Positions 1 through 9,376 of a stretch of 64,000 bases of DNA are shown piece by piece. How positions within the stretch are numbered: position 1 is the stretch's first letter; every line of letters begins with the position of its first letter. Below the pieces are notes generated by a model that saw only the letters and a program-made list of their open reading frames with translations, had not been told where the DNA came from and did no database searches. A program made the position numbers and the translations under genes. Source of the DNA: Streptomyces ortus (GTDB lineage: Bacteria > Actinomycetota > Actinomycetes > Streptomycetales > Streptomycetaceae). Location: contig NZ_JAIFZO010000002.1 of assembly GCF_026341275.1 (NCBI RefSeq), positions 7,098,118 to 7,162,117 on the forward strand, in the 5' to 3' direction.

Positions 1-143
1 CGGTCGAGTCGGCGTCGTGGCGGGTCCGGTTGCGGCGGGGTGCCGCAGGTCCGTTCGGTCGGGGTCCGTCGTGGGTTGGGTCCGGTCGGGCGGAAGTCGG
101 TTCGGCCGGGTGGGCGAGGGGCGGGCCCGGCGGGGCGGAGGCT

Positions 144-1334
144 TCAGCGGTACCAGCCGAACCTGTCCGTGATCTCCGGCAGGAGTTCCTCGACGAGGGC
201 GTGGGCGGCTGCCCGGGGTGTCGAACCGTCGGCCTCCGCGCGCGCGAGCGTCCGGTCGATCAGGGCGCGCATCGAGCGGCGCGTGTACGCGAACGCCTCC
301 TCCGCGTCGGCCCCGATGTCACCGAACAGCGTCCACCACCACCAGGCGTTGGTACCGGAGTTGACCACGACGTCCGGCAGGACGATGACCCCGCGCGCGG
401 CGAGCAGCTCCTCCGCCTCGGGCAGGACGGGCATGTTGGCCGCCTCTACGATCCAACGGGCCGTGATCTGCTCCTGGTTGACCGTGTCGACGGCGTACGA
501 GACCGCGGCCGGTACCAGCACCTCGGCCCCCGCGGACAACCAGGCGTCCAGGGGCAGTTCACGGTCGGCGGGACGCAGGACCGAGCGATCGACCGTGCCG
601 TAGGTGTCCCGCGCGGCGAGCAGCGCGTCGATGTCCAGCCCCCCGGCGTTGGCGATGGTGCCCTTCACGTCGGCGACCGCCACGACACGCAGCCCCGCGC
701 GTGTGAGGAACCGGGCGGTGGCCCCGCCCATCGTGCCCAGGCCCTGTACGGCGACCCGGGTACCCGCGTAGGCCACTCCGGCCCGGTCCAGCGCCGCCAG
801 CACCGACTCGGCCACCCCGCAGCCGCCGACCAGCTCGTCCAGACCGATGCCGTCCACCTCGACCGCGAACGCGTCCGCCAGCCGCCGGCGGGCCGCCTCC
901 TCGTCGTCGAGCAGCGGGTACACCGCCTGGATCGACGACACGAGGCCCGCCTCCGTCGCGGCCCGGTCGACGAGATCCTGGGTGAGGCCCAGGTCCTCCC
1001 CGGTGGTCCAGTGCTGCTCGATGTACGGGCGCATGGCGCGCAGATAGCGCACGAGCAGGCCGTACGCCTCCGGGTCCCGGGGATCGCAGTCGATGCCTCC
1101 CTTGGCGCCGCCCAACGGGATGTAGCGGCCCTCCGGGTTGTAGTGCAGGGCCTCCTTCATGGTCATTCCCCGGGCCAGGCCCGCGACCTCGGCCAGCGTG
1201 CACCCCGCCCGCATCCGCAGCCCGCCGCTGGAGACACCGCGTACCAGGCGGTCCACGACCAAGTGCCCCTGACGGCCCGTGACGTGGTCGGTCCAGGTGA
1301 GCGACATCAAGGGGGCGCGGTCCGGGTCGTTCAC
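144..1334 (-). CDS. Glu/Leu/Phe/Val dehydrogenase family protein
   Basis: NAD(P)-dependent amino acid dehydrogenase that would deaminate an amino acid such as valine or glutamate to its 2-oxo acid. About 396 aa. The active-site lysine loop reads LGGAKGGIDCDP in the N-terminal half, and the C-terminal Rossmann domain carries VQGLGTMGGATARF. I chose the GTG at 1334 because GAGGAGA lies a few bases upstream on the minus strand; a longer frame starting at 1376 has no such site. It is divergent from the MBL-fold gene and a TetR-type palindrome lies about 95 bp upstream. The family is certain; the exact substrate (valine versus glutamate) cannot be decided by eye. Confidence 0.9.
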   Translation of the reverse strand: MNDPDRAPLMSLTWTDHVTGRQGHLVVDRLVRGVSSGGLRMRAGCTLAEVAGLARGMTMKEALHYNPEGRYIPLGGAKGGIDCDPRDPEAYGLLVRYLRAMRPYIEQHWTTGEDLGLTQDLVDRAATEAGLVSSIQAVYPLLDDEEAARRRLADAFAVEVDGIGLDELVGGCGVAESVLAALDRAGVAYAGTRVAVQGLGTMGGATARFLTRAGLRVVAVADVKGTIANAGGLDIDALLAARDTYGTVDRSVLRPADRELPLDAWLSAGAEVLVPAAVSYAVDTVNQEQITARWIVEAANMPVLPEAEELLAARGVIVLPDVVVNSGTNAWWWWTLFGDIGADAEEAFAYTRRSMRALIDRTLARAEADGSTPRAAAHALVEELLPEITDRFGWYR

Positions 1335-1428
1335 AGGGTCTCCTCGGGAACAGGCATCGGCTTCGGAACGTTGCACCGGCTGGAAGCCGGGCGCACAGAG
1401 CGTCCCGGTGCCGGTCCCGCACCCTCGC

Positions 1429-1448
1429 TACTGAATGATCGGTCAGTA
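1429..1448. promoter_or_regulatory. TetR-type palindromic operator candidate
   Basis: The 20-bp element TACTGA-N8-TCAGTA has perfect 6-bp arms. It sits in the 313-bp divergent gap between the dehydrogenase (start 1334, minus) and the MBL-fold gene (start 1648, plus). The arm sequence and spacing resemble sites of TetR/AcrR repressors. No TetR gene is present in this window, so the regulator is unknown. The rest of this gap holds two copies of TCTGTCGAC (1479 and 1492) and no gene. Confidence 0.4.
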
Positions 1449-1647
1449 TCGAAAGTGCGGGGCAAACTGTCAATCGTCTCTGTCGACCGTGTCTGTCGAC
1501 GTGCTGAACGGATCTTCGGTGTGAGGGATGGGGTACGGGGTGAACCTCGCCGTGCTCGGCACGGACACCGCTCTGTCACGCGCCCGACCCGGCGCTGTCA
1601 GAGGCGGCGACCATAATGGATGTTCAGACCGACCCACTGGAGGTGCC

Positions 1648-2925
1648 GTGACCGGCTCCCGTTCCCTGAGTTCCGGGCTCCGTGCTCTGCGCCCCGCCGC
1701 GTTCGGCGTGGATCCGAGTGGTGAGCGCATGCAGCGCATCCGCAGATCTCCGAACTACGCGGACGGCGTGTTCCGCAACCCCGAGGGTGCCCCTCGCCCG
1801 GACGGGGCCATGCGCGAGTTCGCGAAGTCCTACTTCCGCAAGGAGGAGCGCGTCCTGCGGGCTCCGGCGGGCGTCGTGCCGGTGCACTCCACGACCCTCG
1901 CCGACCTCGCCGCGCCCGCCGCCTCGGGGCTGCGGCTGACGTGGATGGGCCACTCCAGCGTGCTCGCGGAGATCGACGGACACCGGGTGCTCTTCGACCC
2001 CGTCTGGGGCGAGAGGTGCTCCCCGTTCGCCTTCGCCGGGCCCAAGCGGCTGCACCCGGTGCCCCTGCCGCTGGCGGCCCTCGGCCCGGTCGACGTGGTC
2101 GTCATCTCGCACGACCACTACGACCACCTCGATCTGCCCACGATCAAGGCGCTGGCGGACACGGACACGCTGTTCGCGGTGCCCCTCGGCGTCGGCGCCC
2201 ATCTGGAGCACTGGGGCGTCCCGGCGGACCGGCTGCGCGAGCTGGACTGGCACGAGACGACGAAGGTCGGCGGGATCTCCCTCACCGCCACCCCCGCCCG
2301 GCACTTCTGCGGCCGGGGCCTGCGCAACACGCAGCACACCCTCTGGGCCTCCTGGGTGGTGGCGGGCGACGAGCACCGGATCTACCACAGCGGCGACACC
2401 GGCTACTTCAAGGGCTTCAAGGACATCGGCACCGAGTACGGCCCCTTCGACGCCACGATGATCCAGATCGGCGCGTACAGCGACTTCTGGCCCGACATCC
2501 ACATGACGCCCGAGGAGGGCATGCGCGCCCACCTCGACCTCCAGGGCGACCGGCCCACCGGCGTGATGATGCCGATCCACTGGGCCACGTTCAACCTCGC
2601 GGGGCACCCGTGGGCCGAGCCGGGCGAGGGCACCGTCAGTGCCGCCCACGCGGTCGGTGCCCGGGTCGCGCTGCCCCGGCCGGGCGAGCCCTTCGAGCCC
2701 ACGGCGGAGACCGCTCCGTCCGAGCCCTGGTGGCGGGGCGTGGCCCTGGTGCCGAAGGGCGGCTGGCCGACGATCGAGAAGACGGTCGCCGAGGGGGTTG
2801 CCACCGAGGAGACCGTCGCCGCGGAGGCCGATGTCGCGAAGGCCGATGTCGCGACCGCGGGTCGCGACACTCCGCGTGACAAGGCGGCGGACACCGGCGA
2901 CCCGGAATCGGTGCCCACCGGATGA
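1648..2925 (+). CDS. MBL-fold metallo-hydrolase (NAPE-PLD/UlaG-like)
   Basis: Zinc-dependent hydrolase of the metallo-beta-lactamase fold, about 425 aa. The metal-binding motif SHDHYDHLD is clear in the first half, and further ligands are suggested by the ARHFCGRG, HSGDTGYF and PIHWATFNL segments. This pattern resembles NAPE-phospholipase D and UlaG-like lactonase relatives; the substrate is not predictable. The GTG at 1648 is preceded by GGAGG. The last ~40 residues are a low-complexity Ala/Val/Asp/Glu tail outside the fold. A strong terminator follows directly, so it is probably a single-gene unit. Confidence 0.88.
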   Translation: MTGSRSLSSGLRALRPAAFGVDPSGERMQRIRRSPNYADGVFRNPEGAPRPDGAMREFAKSYFRKEERVLRAPAGVVPVHSTTLADLAAPAASGLRLTWMGHSSVLAEIDGHRVLFDPVWGERCSPFAFAGPKRLHPVPLPLAALGPVDVVVISHDHYDHLDLPTIKALADTDTLFAVPLGVGAHLEHWGVPADRLRELDWHETTKVGGISLTATPARHFCGRGLRNTQHTLWASWVVAGDEHRIYHSGDTGYFKGFKDIGTEYGPFDATMIQIGAYSDFWPDIHMTPEEGMRAHLDLQGDRPTGVMMPIHWATFNLAGHPWAEPGEGTVSAAHAVGARVALPRPGEPFEPTAETAPSEPWWRGVALVPKGGWPTIEKTVAEGVATEETVAAEADVAKADVATAGRDTPRDKAADTGDPESVPTG

Positions 2926-2950
2926 CCTGAGGCTGCCCGAAGGCGGTCGG

Positions 2951-2995
2951 CGAGGGCCGAGGAGCGAACTGCTCCTCGGCCCTCGCCGTTTTTCG
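2951..2995 (+). terminator. Intrinsic terminator after the MBL-fold gene
   Basis: A perfect 15-bp stem (2951-2965 with 2971-2985) and a 5-nt loop are followed by GTTTTTC. It begins 25 bp after the stop codon. This is the cleanest rho-independent terminator in the window. Confidence 0.92.
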
Positions 2996-3245
2996 TTGAC
3001 CGCTTCTGACCAGGTCTGATCAGTTCAGCGAGACACGGGGGCCCATGCTCGACGGGTTTATCGGTCTGTCGTACGAACGCTCATACCAGAGCGGGACGTC
3101 GGTCGCCGAACTTCGTCAACTGCCCACCGCACATGATGCGGAGGCAACTACTGTGAGTGGCCGCTGAGCGACGGAGGGCCGATTTTCTTCGGCTCTCTCG
3201 ACCGGGGGACCCCCACAGCCCCGACACACCAGTACGAGGACGTCG

Positions 3246-5432
3246 ATGTCTCACCTTCGCGCACCGGCCGCACGCGCAGACCGCCGCGAGGGCGGGCGAC
3301 ACGGGCGACCGGTCGCCCGCACCACCCCCACGCTGCCCGAGACCCACATACGGCCCCAACTGCTCCGCCTCGCGATCCTGCCGCCCCTCGCGGTGGCCCT
3401 CAGCGCGAGTGCCGCGGTGCTCTTCACCGTCCGCACGACCGGCGCGCGACCCGGCACCGTGCTGTGGATCGTGCTCTCCGGAGCCCTCGCGGTGGCAGTC
3501 GCGGGCATCGTGATCGCCACCGTGGCCGCCGACCGGGCCGCCCGGTCCGTGCACGACCGCATCGGGACGCTGCGCCGCACCACCGCCCGGGGCCAGGCCG
3601 ATCTGCTCGGCCTCGTCGAGGCACTGCGCCGCGGTGACGGGCCGCCCGCCCGTCGGCCGCGCGGCCGGCCGGCCGCGGACGCCGACGACTTCGACCTGCT
3701 CGCCGAGGACCTCGCGGCAGCGCACGACGGGGCGATCGGCGCGGTCGTCCAGGCTTCCCAGCTGTCCAGCCACGCGGGCAGCGAGCAGAAGGTCGAGGTC
3801 TTCGTCAATCTGGCCCGGCGGCTCCAGTCCCTCGTCCACCGCGAGATCTCGATCCTCGACGAGCTGGAGAACGAGATCGAGGATCCGGACCTGCTGAAGG
3901 GCCTCTTCCACGTCGATCACCTCGCCACCCGCATCCGCCGCCACGCCGAGAACCTCGCGGTGCTGGGCGGTGCCGTCTCGCGCCGGCAGTGGAGCAACCC
4001 GGTCTGCATGACCGAGGTGCTGCGGTCCGCGACCGCGGAGGTCGAGCAGTACTCACGGGTCAAGCTCGTACCGCCCATCGGCGGGACCGTACGCGGGCAC
4101 GCCGTGGCCGACGTGATCCATCTGCTCGCCGAACTCGTCGAGAACGCCACGGTGTTCTCGGCCCCGCACACCCAGGTGCTGCTGCGGGCCGACGTGGTCA
4201 CGTCGGGGCTCGCCGTCGAGGTCGAGGACCGCGGGCTCGGCATGCCGCTGGCCGAGCAGCACAAGATGAACGCGCTGCTCGCCGATCCGGACCAGGTGAA
4301 CGTGGCGAGTCTGCTCCAGGACGGCCGGATCGGGCTGTTCGTGGTCTCCCAGCTCGCCCGCCGGCACGGGATCGCCGTCCGGCTGCAGACCAACATCTAC
4401 GGCGGCGTACAGGCCGTACTGGTGGTGCCGCAGGCGTTGCTGGGGGACGAGGAGGGAGCGCAGACCGGGGCGCTGCCGGGAGCGCCGGCGCCGGCCGGGG
4501 CGAACGGCTCCTCCCCGGCACGGGGCGCGGTGCCGCAGACTGCTCCCGCCGTGACGGGGGGCCTGCCGCAGGGCACACGTGCGCATGGTGTCCCTGCGCA
4601 TGGGGCGCATGGGTCGCCTGTCCATGGGTCTCCCGGCCATGAGGCACCGACACAGGCGGCTCCGGCCCATGAGGTGTCGATCCACGGGACCCCGGCCCAT
4701 GAGGTGTCGGCCCACGCGAGCCCGGCCCATGAGACTCCGCTCCACGGGACCCCGGCCCACGGAACCCCGGCGGGCGATGTCTGGACCGCCGTGCCCGTGC
4801 CCACGCCCGCCCACGCGCAGCCGCAGTCGCAATCGTGGTCGGACGGTGTGCCCGGTGGGGGCGCCGTCGTGGACGGTGGTGGCGGGGGTGGTCCCGCACC
4901 CCTTCCCGTGCGGGGGGCCGGGAGCAGGGCCAACCCCGCAGAGGCCGTTCCCGGGATCCGGCCCGACGACAGGCAGGCCGTCGCCGAGAACACGGTCACG
5001 CCGCCCACCCCGCGCAACGGCGTGGTGCGCGGCAGCATGAGCAGGCCCCAACTGCCCAGGCGGCGGGCCCAGGAGCACCTCGTGCCCGAACTGCGCGGCG
5101 GCCCCGCGCCCCGGCAGGAGTCCGAGTTCCCCGTGGGACACGATCCCGGTCTGATGGCGGCGTTCCAGCGGGGCATCGGACTTGCCGAGGCCCAGTGCGC
5201 GGAGCTGGATCCCATGGAGTCCGCCCGGCACGACGGGAGCACCGGCCGGATGAGACACGCAGCCCCCCACCCCACCCCCACCCCACCTCCGCTCCCGAGA
5301 CCTTCGTACGACAAGTCGATCCCCCATGGCGAGCGATGCGCCGACCGGCCACGCAACCGATCTCGACTGGCTGATGAGCGGCCTCGTACAGCGCGTACCG
5401 CACACCAGAAGCGCGGTGCTGCTCTCCTGTGA
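3246..5432 (+). CDS. cvnA: Conservon sensor protein CvnA, histidine-kinase-like ATPase
   Basis: First gene of a Streptomyces conservon. About 728 aa. Two membrane segments lie near residues 40-62 and 73-95. The cytoplasmic part has a GHKL ATPase with N-box AELVENA, G1 box DRGLGMP and G2 box GRIGLFVVSQL at about residues 290-370. I see no clear phosphoacceptor histidine, as is common for CvnA. Residues ~440-520 are degenerate PAHE/HGTP repeats and the last third is low complexity. The 3' end overlaps cvnB by 107 nt, unusual for this gene set; a frame change in the C-rich stretch near 5260-5300 is possible. Family knowledge: CvnA works with CvnB-D as a membrane complex resembling eukaryotic GPCR signalling. 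Confidence 0.88.
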   Translation: MSHLRAPAARADRREGGRHGRPVARTTPTLPETHIRPQLLRLAILPPLAVALSASAAVLFTVRTTGARPGTVLWIVLSGALAVAVAGIVIATVAADRAARSVHDRIGTLRRTTARGQADLLGLVEALRRGDGPPARRPRGRPAADADDFDLLAEDLAAAHDGAIGAVVQASQLSSHAGSEQKVEVFVNLARRLQSLVHREISILDELENEIEDPDLLKGLFHVDHLATRIRRHAENLAVLGGAVSRRQWSNPVCMTEVLRSATAEVEQYSRVKLVPPIGGTVRGHAVADVIHLLAELVENATVFSAPHTQVLLRADVVTSGLAVEVEDRGLGMPLAEQHKMNALLADPDQVNVASLLQDGRIGLFVVSQLARRHGIAVRLQTNIYGGVQAVLVVPQALLGDEEGAQTGALPGAPAPAGANGSSPARGAVPQTAPAVTGGLPQGTRAHGVPAHGAHGSPVHGSPGHEAPTQAAPAHEVSIHGTPAHEVSAHASPAHETPLHGTPAHGTPAGDVWTAVPVPTPAHAQPQSQSWSDGVPGGGAVVDGGGGGGPAPLPVRGAGSRANPAEAVPGIRPDDRQAVAENTVTPPTPRNGVVRGSMSRPQLPRRRAQEHLVPELRGGPAPRQESEFPVGHDPGLMAAFQRGIGLAEAQCAELDPMESARHDGSTGRMRHAAPHPTPTPPPLPRPSYDKSIPHGERCADRPRNRSRLADERPRTARTAHQKRGAALL
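4593..4770 (+). repeat. Degenerate in-frame repeats in cvnA
   Basis: Imperfect tandem copies built on CCGGCCCATGAGG and CACGGGACCCC units encode alternating P-A-H-E and H-G-T-P peptides. The repeats stay in frame. They form a histidine- and proline-rich linker between the ATPase domain and the C-terminal tail. Confidence 0.7.
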
Positions 5433-5760
5433 CGGCCTCGTCAAGTCGGTGCACGGACTCGACCCGGACAGTGCCGACCACATGGCCGCCCTGGCCTCCG
5501 GGCTGTACTCCCTGGGCCGCAGTGCGGGCGTCCGCTTCGGCGACGGCGGCGACGTGCGCCAGGTCGTCGTCGAGCTGGACTCCACGCTGCTGTTCGTGTC
5601 CACCGCGGGTTCCGGCACCTGCCTGGCCGTGCTGGCCGGGCGCGACGCGGACGCGGCCGTACTCGGCTACGAGATGGCGATGCTGGTCAAGAGCGTCCGC
5701 CCGTACCTGATGACCGCGCCTCGGCAGCACAGTGTCGAACCGCCGGCGATGAGGCCTTGA
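5326..5760 (+). CDS. cvnB: Roadblock/LC7 domain protein CvnB
   Basis: 144 aa Roadblock/LC7 (MglB-like) protein, the second conservon component, expected to bind the GTPase CvnD. It begins with a typical DLDWLMSGLVQRVPH and has the ligand-like core AVLLSCDGLVKSVHG; length and start match the family. The ATG at 5326 lies 107 nt inside the end of cvnA. It is followed by cvnC with a near-overlapping start, consistent with translational coupling. Confidence 0.92.
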   Translation: MASDAPTGHATDLDWLMSGLVQRVPHTRSAVLLSCDGLVKSVHGLDPDSADHMAALASGLYSLGRSAGVRFGDGGDVRQVVVELDSTLLFVSTAGSGTCLAVLAGRDADAAVLGYEMAMLVKSVRPYLMTAPRQHSVEPPAMRP

Positions 5761-5762
5761 AC

Positions 5763-6134
5763 GTGGCCGCGGCCGGCGACGGTCCCTGGCTCGACGGCGC
5801 GGCGGGCCGCCTGGTGCGGCCCTACCAGGTGAGCAACGGCAGGACCCGGCCGAGCACCGCGCTCGACCTCCTGTCCCAGGTGATGTCCACCGGCGTCACC
5901 CCCCTCGGTTACCTCGGCCCCGAACACGCCCAGGCGCTCGAACTCTGCCAGGACCCCGTCTCGGTGGCCGAGGCCGCCGCGCATCTGAAGCTGCCGGCAG
6001 CGGTGACCAAGGTGCTGCTGTCCGACCTCGTCGACTGCGGGGCGCTCTCCATGAAGCCCCCCACGTTCCACCACAACCCCACTGACCGGTCTCTTCTGGA
6101 GGCAGTGCTCGATGGACTACGACGACAGCTCTGA
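5763..6134 (+). CDS. cvnC: DUF742 protein CvnC
   Basis: About 123 aa DUF742 protein, third conservon gene. Family features are GRLVRPYQVSNGRT near the start and a winged-helix-like segment around SVAEAAAHLKLPAAVTKVL. I chose the GTG at 5763 because GAGG ends 8 nt upstream; a TTG at 5757 would leave only 2 nt. The end overlaps cvnD by 23 nt. Confidence 0.9.
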   Translation: MAAAGDGPWLDGAAGRLVRPYQVSNGRTRPSTALDLLSQVMSTGVTPLGYLGPEHAQALELCQDPVSVAEAAAHLKLPAAVTKVLLSDLVDCGALSMKPPTFHHNPTDRSLLEAVLDGLRRQL

Positions 6135-6711
6135 CCCTTTCCCCACCGCGTTGAAGATCCTGGTGGCGGGAGGCTTCGGAGTGGGCAAGACCACCTTCGT
6201 CGGCGCGGTGAGCGAGATCGCGCCGCTCAGCACGGAGGAACTGCTGACCACGGTCAGCGCCGCGACCGACAGTCTCGACGGCATCGAGAACAAGGTCGAG
6301 ACGACCGTCGCGATGGACTTCGGACGCATCACCCTCGACGCGGACCATGTGCTGTACCTGTTCGGCACGCCCGGACAGGAACGGTTCTGGTTCATGTGGG
6401 ACGAGCTCTCCGAAGGCGCCCTCGGCGCGGTCGTCCTCGCCGACACCCGCCGCCTGGAGGACTGCTTCGCCGCCGTCGACTTCTTCGAACAGCGCGGCCT
6501 CGGCTTCATCGTCGCCGTCAACGAGTTCGACGGCGGCTTCCGCTACGACCCGGAAGAGGTGCGCGCGGCCATCGACCTCGACCCGGGCGTGCCGGTCGTG
6601 CGCTGCGACGCGCGGATCTCCAGTTCGGGGGTGCAGACCCTGCTCACGCTCGTCCGCCACCTGCTCGCCCACGCACCCACGCGCGCCCCCAGCCACGGAG
6701 CACACACATGA
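6112..6711 (+). CDS. cvnD: GTP-binding protein CvnD
   Basis: 199 aa small GTPase of the MglA-like group, fourth conservon gene. The P-loop is GGFGVGKTT, the G3 motif is FGTPGQERF, and the base-recognition motif is NEFD in place of canonical NKxD, which is usual in this family. Expected to cycle between GTP and GDP under CvnB. An ATGA overlap links it to the next gene. Confidence 0.93.
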   Translation: MDYDDSSDPFPTALKILVAGGFGVGKTTFVGAVSEIAPLSTEELLTTVSAATDSLDGIENKVETTVAMDFGRITLDADHVLYLFGTPGQERFWFMWDELSEGALGAVVLADTRRLEDCFAAVDFFEQRGLGFIVAVNEFDGGFRYDPEEVRAAIDLDPGVPVVRCDARISSSGVQTLLTLVRHLLAHAPTRAPSHGAHT

Positions 6712-7421
6712 GGTACGACCCGTCGCGCCCGGCCGGTCGGCTGCTGCTCACGCCCGAGGACAAGGAGGCACCCGCCCGAACGTGCCGACTGCGGGTGCTG
6801 GGCCTGGGGGAGCGCGCCGAACCGGCCCTCGACGCGTTCGCGCGGCGGCTGGCCGAGCTGGCCGGGGCGCCGTACGCGATGGTCAACTTCGTCGGTGAGG
6901 AACGGCAGTTCTTCGCGGGCCTGCATGCCCGGCCCCCGCATGCCAGGCCCGCGCGCACCCAGCCCTCACACGCCCGGCCCCCGCAGGCCCGGATCCCTGG
7001 CACCGGGCACGACGCCTTGGACACCGGCATCGGCAGCGGCGCCGGTACGGGCCCCGGCTCCGGCGGTGACGCGGCCCGCGGTGACGCCGACCTCGGCCGC
7101 TCCGCCCCGCGGTCCCTCGGTCCCGGCCGCCACATGGCCCGCGAGTACGGGTTCTGCCCCCATGTGGTGGTCCGCCGCAAGGCGCTGGTGCTGGAGGACG
7201 TCCGGGACTATCCGCGTTTCGCGGGCAATCCGGTGGTCGACGAGTACGGCATCCACTCCTACCTCGGCGCCCCTCTGCTCGACCGCACGGGCATCGCGCT
7301 CGGCACGGTGTGCGTCACCGATGTCGAGCCCAGGCCGTGGGGGCGGTCGGGCCTGGACACCATCAAGGCGATGGCGGCGGAGCTGGTCGAGCAGATCGAG
7401 TTGCGGGAGGTCGGACTATGA
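6708..7421 (+). CDS. GAF-domain protein of the conservon operon
   Basis: 237 aa protein with a GAF fold split by a long His/Pro/Gly-rich insertion (about residues 70-135). The first half contains GAPYAMVNFVGEERQFFAGL. The second half contains REYGFCPHVVVRRKALVLED and GIHSYLGAPL, typical of GAF sensors in Streptomyces conservons. The ATG overlaps the cvnD stop (ATGA), so it is the fifth operon member. It probably binds a small ligand or senses redox state; the ligand is unknown. It ends 11 nt from the convergent DUF2264 gene with no terminator visible. Confidence 0.82.
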   Translation: MRYDPSRPAGRLLLTPEDKEAPARTCRLRVLGLGERAEPALDAFARRLAELAGAPYAMVNFVGEERQFFAGLHARPPHARPARTQPSHARPPQARIPGTGHDALDTGIGSGAGTGPGSGGDAARGDADLGRSAPRSLGPGRHMAREYGFCPHVVVRRKALVLEDVRDYPRFAGNPVVDEYGIHSYLGAPLLDRTGIALGTVCVTDVEPRPWGRSGLDTIKAMAAELVEQIELREVGL

Positions 7422-7432
7422 CCGGGAACGGG

Positions 7433-9376
7433 TCATACGGAGACCGTGTCACCCTCCGGGAAGGTGATCCGGACCTCGTGGCCCTCGACCTCGCAGGACA
7501 CCGACTCCCGTAACGCCTGAGGGTGCACCGAGTCGCGGGTCAGCGCGAGCAGCGTGACGTACACGCCTGCGTCACCCGGGTGGCCCGCGGCGCACCGGAG
7601 GAACGGCGTCGCCGAGTGCGGTCCGAAGGCGTTGGCCTCGGCCTCGCGCGCGATGCCCGTGTCCTCGTCCCAGCCGTGCAGCGCGACGACCACACTGGTC
7701 AGCCCGTCGCCGGTACGGGCCAGCGCCCAGCCGTACCCGCGTTCCGAGGCGGGCCGGGCCGGGCCCGCGACGGCGTAACCGCCCTCCCGGACCGTCACTC
7801 CGGACGGTGCGTGCACCCGGTGCACGCGGATCTCCCAGGGGCCGCGCAGCACGCTGGTGGTGTCGATCGTGAACCGTTCCTTCCGGCCGGGGAGCAGGCC
7901 CCATTGGCGGGAGGCCGCCGTCCGCCCGGAACAGTGCAGCGGGAGAACCCGCCGCCGGCGCGACGCGGTCCCGTCCGCGGCCACGAGTGCCACATGTCCG
8001 TCGACGTTGCGTTCCCCCGCGTGCGCGGCGGACTCGGGCGCAGTCGCCGTCGAGTAGCCGAACTTCGCGCAGTGGGGATCGTCCACGGGCGGATCGACCT
8101 CGACGGGCCCGGCAGGCACAGAGGGAAGAGACGGACCCGGCGGCCCGGCGGGTCCCGTCGGCGCGGTGCCGTCGCCGCCGTGGTTGATCAGGCGCACGAT
8201 GCCGTCGCGCTTCGTGCCGTGCAGCAGCCAGCCCGGCGCCGGGAGCGCGGTGTACTGGTCCGACTCCTCCACCGGCAGGGGCAGTTCGCGTGCCGTCCAC
8301 ACCGGGTGCTCCGGCGGCAGCAGCAGGCCCAGGAACCCCGTGCTCGCCCCGTACGGCGACGCCGGCCCCGAGTGGGGCCGTGCCACCGGCAGGAACGTCT
8401 CGTACCAGCCGAGCGGCAGCAGTCCCCGTTCGTCGGGCACCCCGCGCTCGACGAAGTGCCGTACCGTGCCGGACGCCAGCCGCCTGGTGAGGCCCGGGGC
8501 CAGCGGCGTACAGCCGGTGAGGGCGCCCAGCCACGCGGGGGAGACGGCGGCGAAACGGTACGCCAGGGAGCGGCCGTGGTGCACGGGAGCGCCGTCGCCG
8601 CCGAAGAGGTGAGGGTGCACGGTGAGGTACCGGGCGAGCCGGTCCCGGAAGACCTGGCCGCGAGCGCCGCCCCCGCCCCCGGCCAGCCGGCTCCACAGCA
8701 GCGGATACAGGTGCAGGGCCCAGCCGTTGTGATGGTCGAAGACGCGGCCCTCGCCGTCGCCGTACCAGCCGTCGCCCGCGTACCAGTCGTCCAGCCGGTC
8801 CAGACCGGCGTCGATGTCGTCCTGCCGGTACGGCGCGCCGACCGAGGCGAGGAACTGCTCGGTCACCACCTGGTGCAGGCGGCGGTGGTCGTCCGGGGTG
8901 CGGCGGCCCACGACCCCCCACAGCCAGTCCACGATCCGCTCCCGCGTCCCGCCGTCCAGGCGGTCCCAGATCCAGCGGCGGCTCTCGTGCAGTGCGACGG
9001 CGATCGTGGCGGCCTCGGACATCTGCCGGGAGCAGTCGGTCAGTTCGGGCCAGGCCTCGCGGCCGTCGCGGTCGGTGCCCGTTGTCAGACCCCGCGCGTA
9101 GCGTTCGACAAGACGGGGATCGACCTCGCCCTGTGCCCCGGCGATCCGGAAGGAGGCCAGCAGGAACGACCGTGCGAACCCCGCCAGACCGTCCGCCGCC
9201 ACGCCCGACGAGGAGGCCCGGCCGGGCAGCCGGTACTGCGCGAGTCCCGGCGTGGCGTACGGGACCAGGGCCTCCAGCAGCCGGTCGGCGAGCGCCTCCC
9301 AGTGCGCCCGCGTCCAGCCCGTGTGCGGCGACAGGACGTGGTCGGCGGGCGGCAGGGACACATGAGGTGCTGGCAT
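7433..9376 (-). CDS. DUF2264 domain-containing protein
   Basis: About 647 aa. The N-terminal two-thirds resembles DUF2264, an (alpha/alpha) barrel seen in carbohydrate-active proteins: note HWEALADRLLEAL, ESRRWIWDRLDGGTRERIVD and HNGWALHLYPLLWSRLAGG. The C-terminal part looks like a beta-sandwich. No signal peptide is visible, so it is probably cytoplasmic; a glycoside-related function is likely but unproven. The ATG at 9376 has GGAAG 8 nt upstream. Codon 622 is a rare TTA (bases 7511-7513), making full translation dependent on the bldA tRNA. Confidence 0.75.
   Translation of the reverse strand: MPAPHVSLPPADHVLSPHTGWTRAHWEALADRLLEALVPYATPGLAQYRLPGRASSSGVAADGLAGFARSFLLASFRIAGAQGEVDPRLVERYARGLTTGTDRDGREAWPELTDCSRQMSEAATIAVALHESRRWIWDRLDGGTRERIVDWLWGVVGRRTPDDHRRLHQVVTEQFLASVGAPYRQDDIDAGLDRLDDWYAGDGWYGDGEGRVFDHHNGWALHLYPLLWSRLAGGGGGARGQVFRDRLARYLTVHPHLFGGDGAPVHHGRSLAYRFAAVSPAWLGALTGCTPLAPGLTRRLASGTVRHFVERGVPDERGLLPLGWYETFLPVARPHSGPASPYGASTGFLGLLLPPEHPVWTARELPLPVEESDQYTALPAPGWLLHGTKRDGIVRLINHGGDGTAPTGPAGPPGPSLPSVPAGPVEVDPPVDDPHCAKFGYSTATAPESAAHAGERNVDGHVALVAADGTASRRRRVLPLHCSGRTAASRQWGLLPGRKERFTIDTTSVLRGPWEIRVHRVHAPSGVTVREGGYAVAGPARPASERGYGWALARTGDGLTSVVVALHGWDEDTGIAREAEANAFGPHSATPFLRCAAGHPGDAGVYVTLLALTRDSVHPQALRESVSCEVEGHEVRITFPEGDTVSV

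Noticed and set aside
1624..2649. Long minus-strand frame opposite the MBL-fold gene
   Set aside because: High-GC shadow of a well-supported gene; no motif or ribosome binding site.
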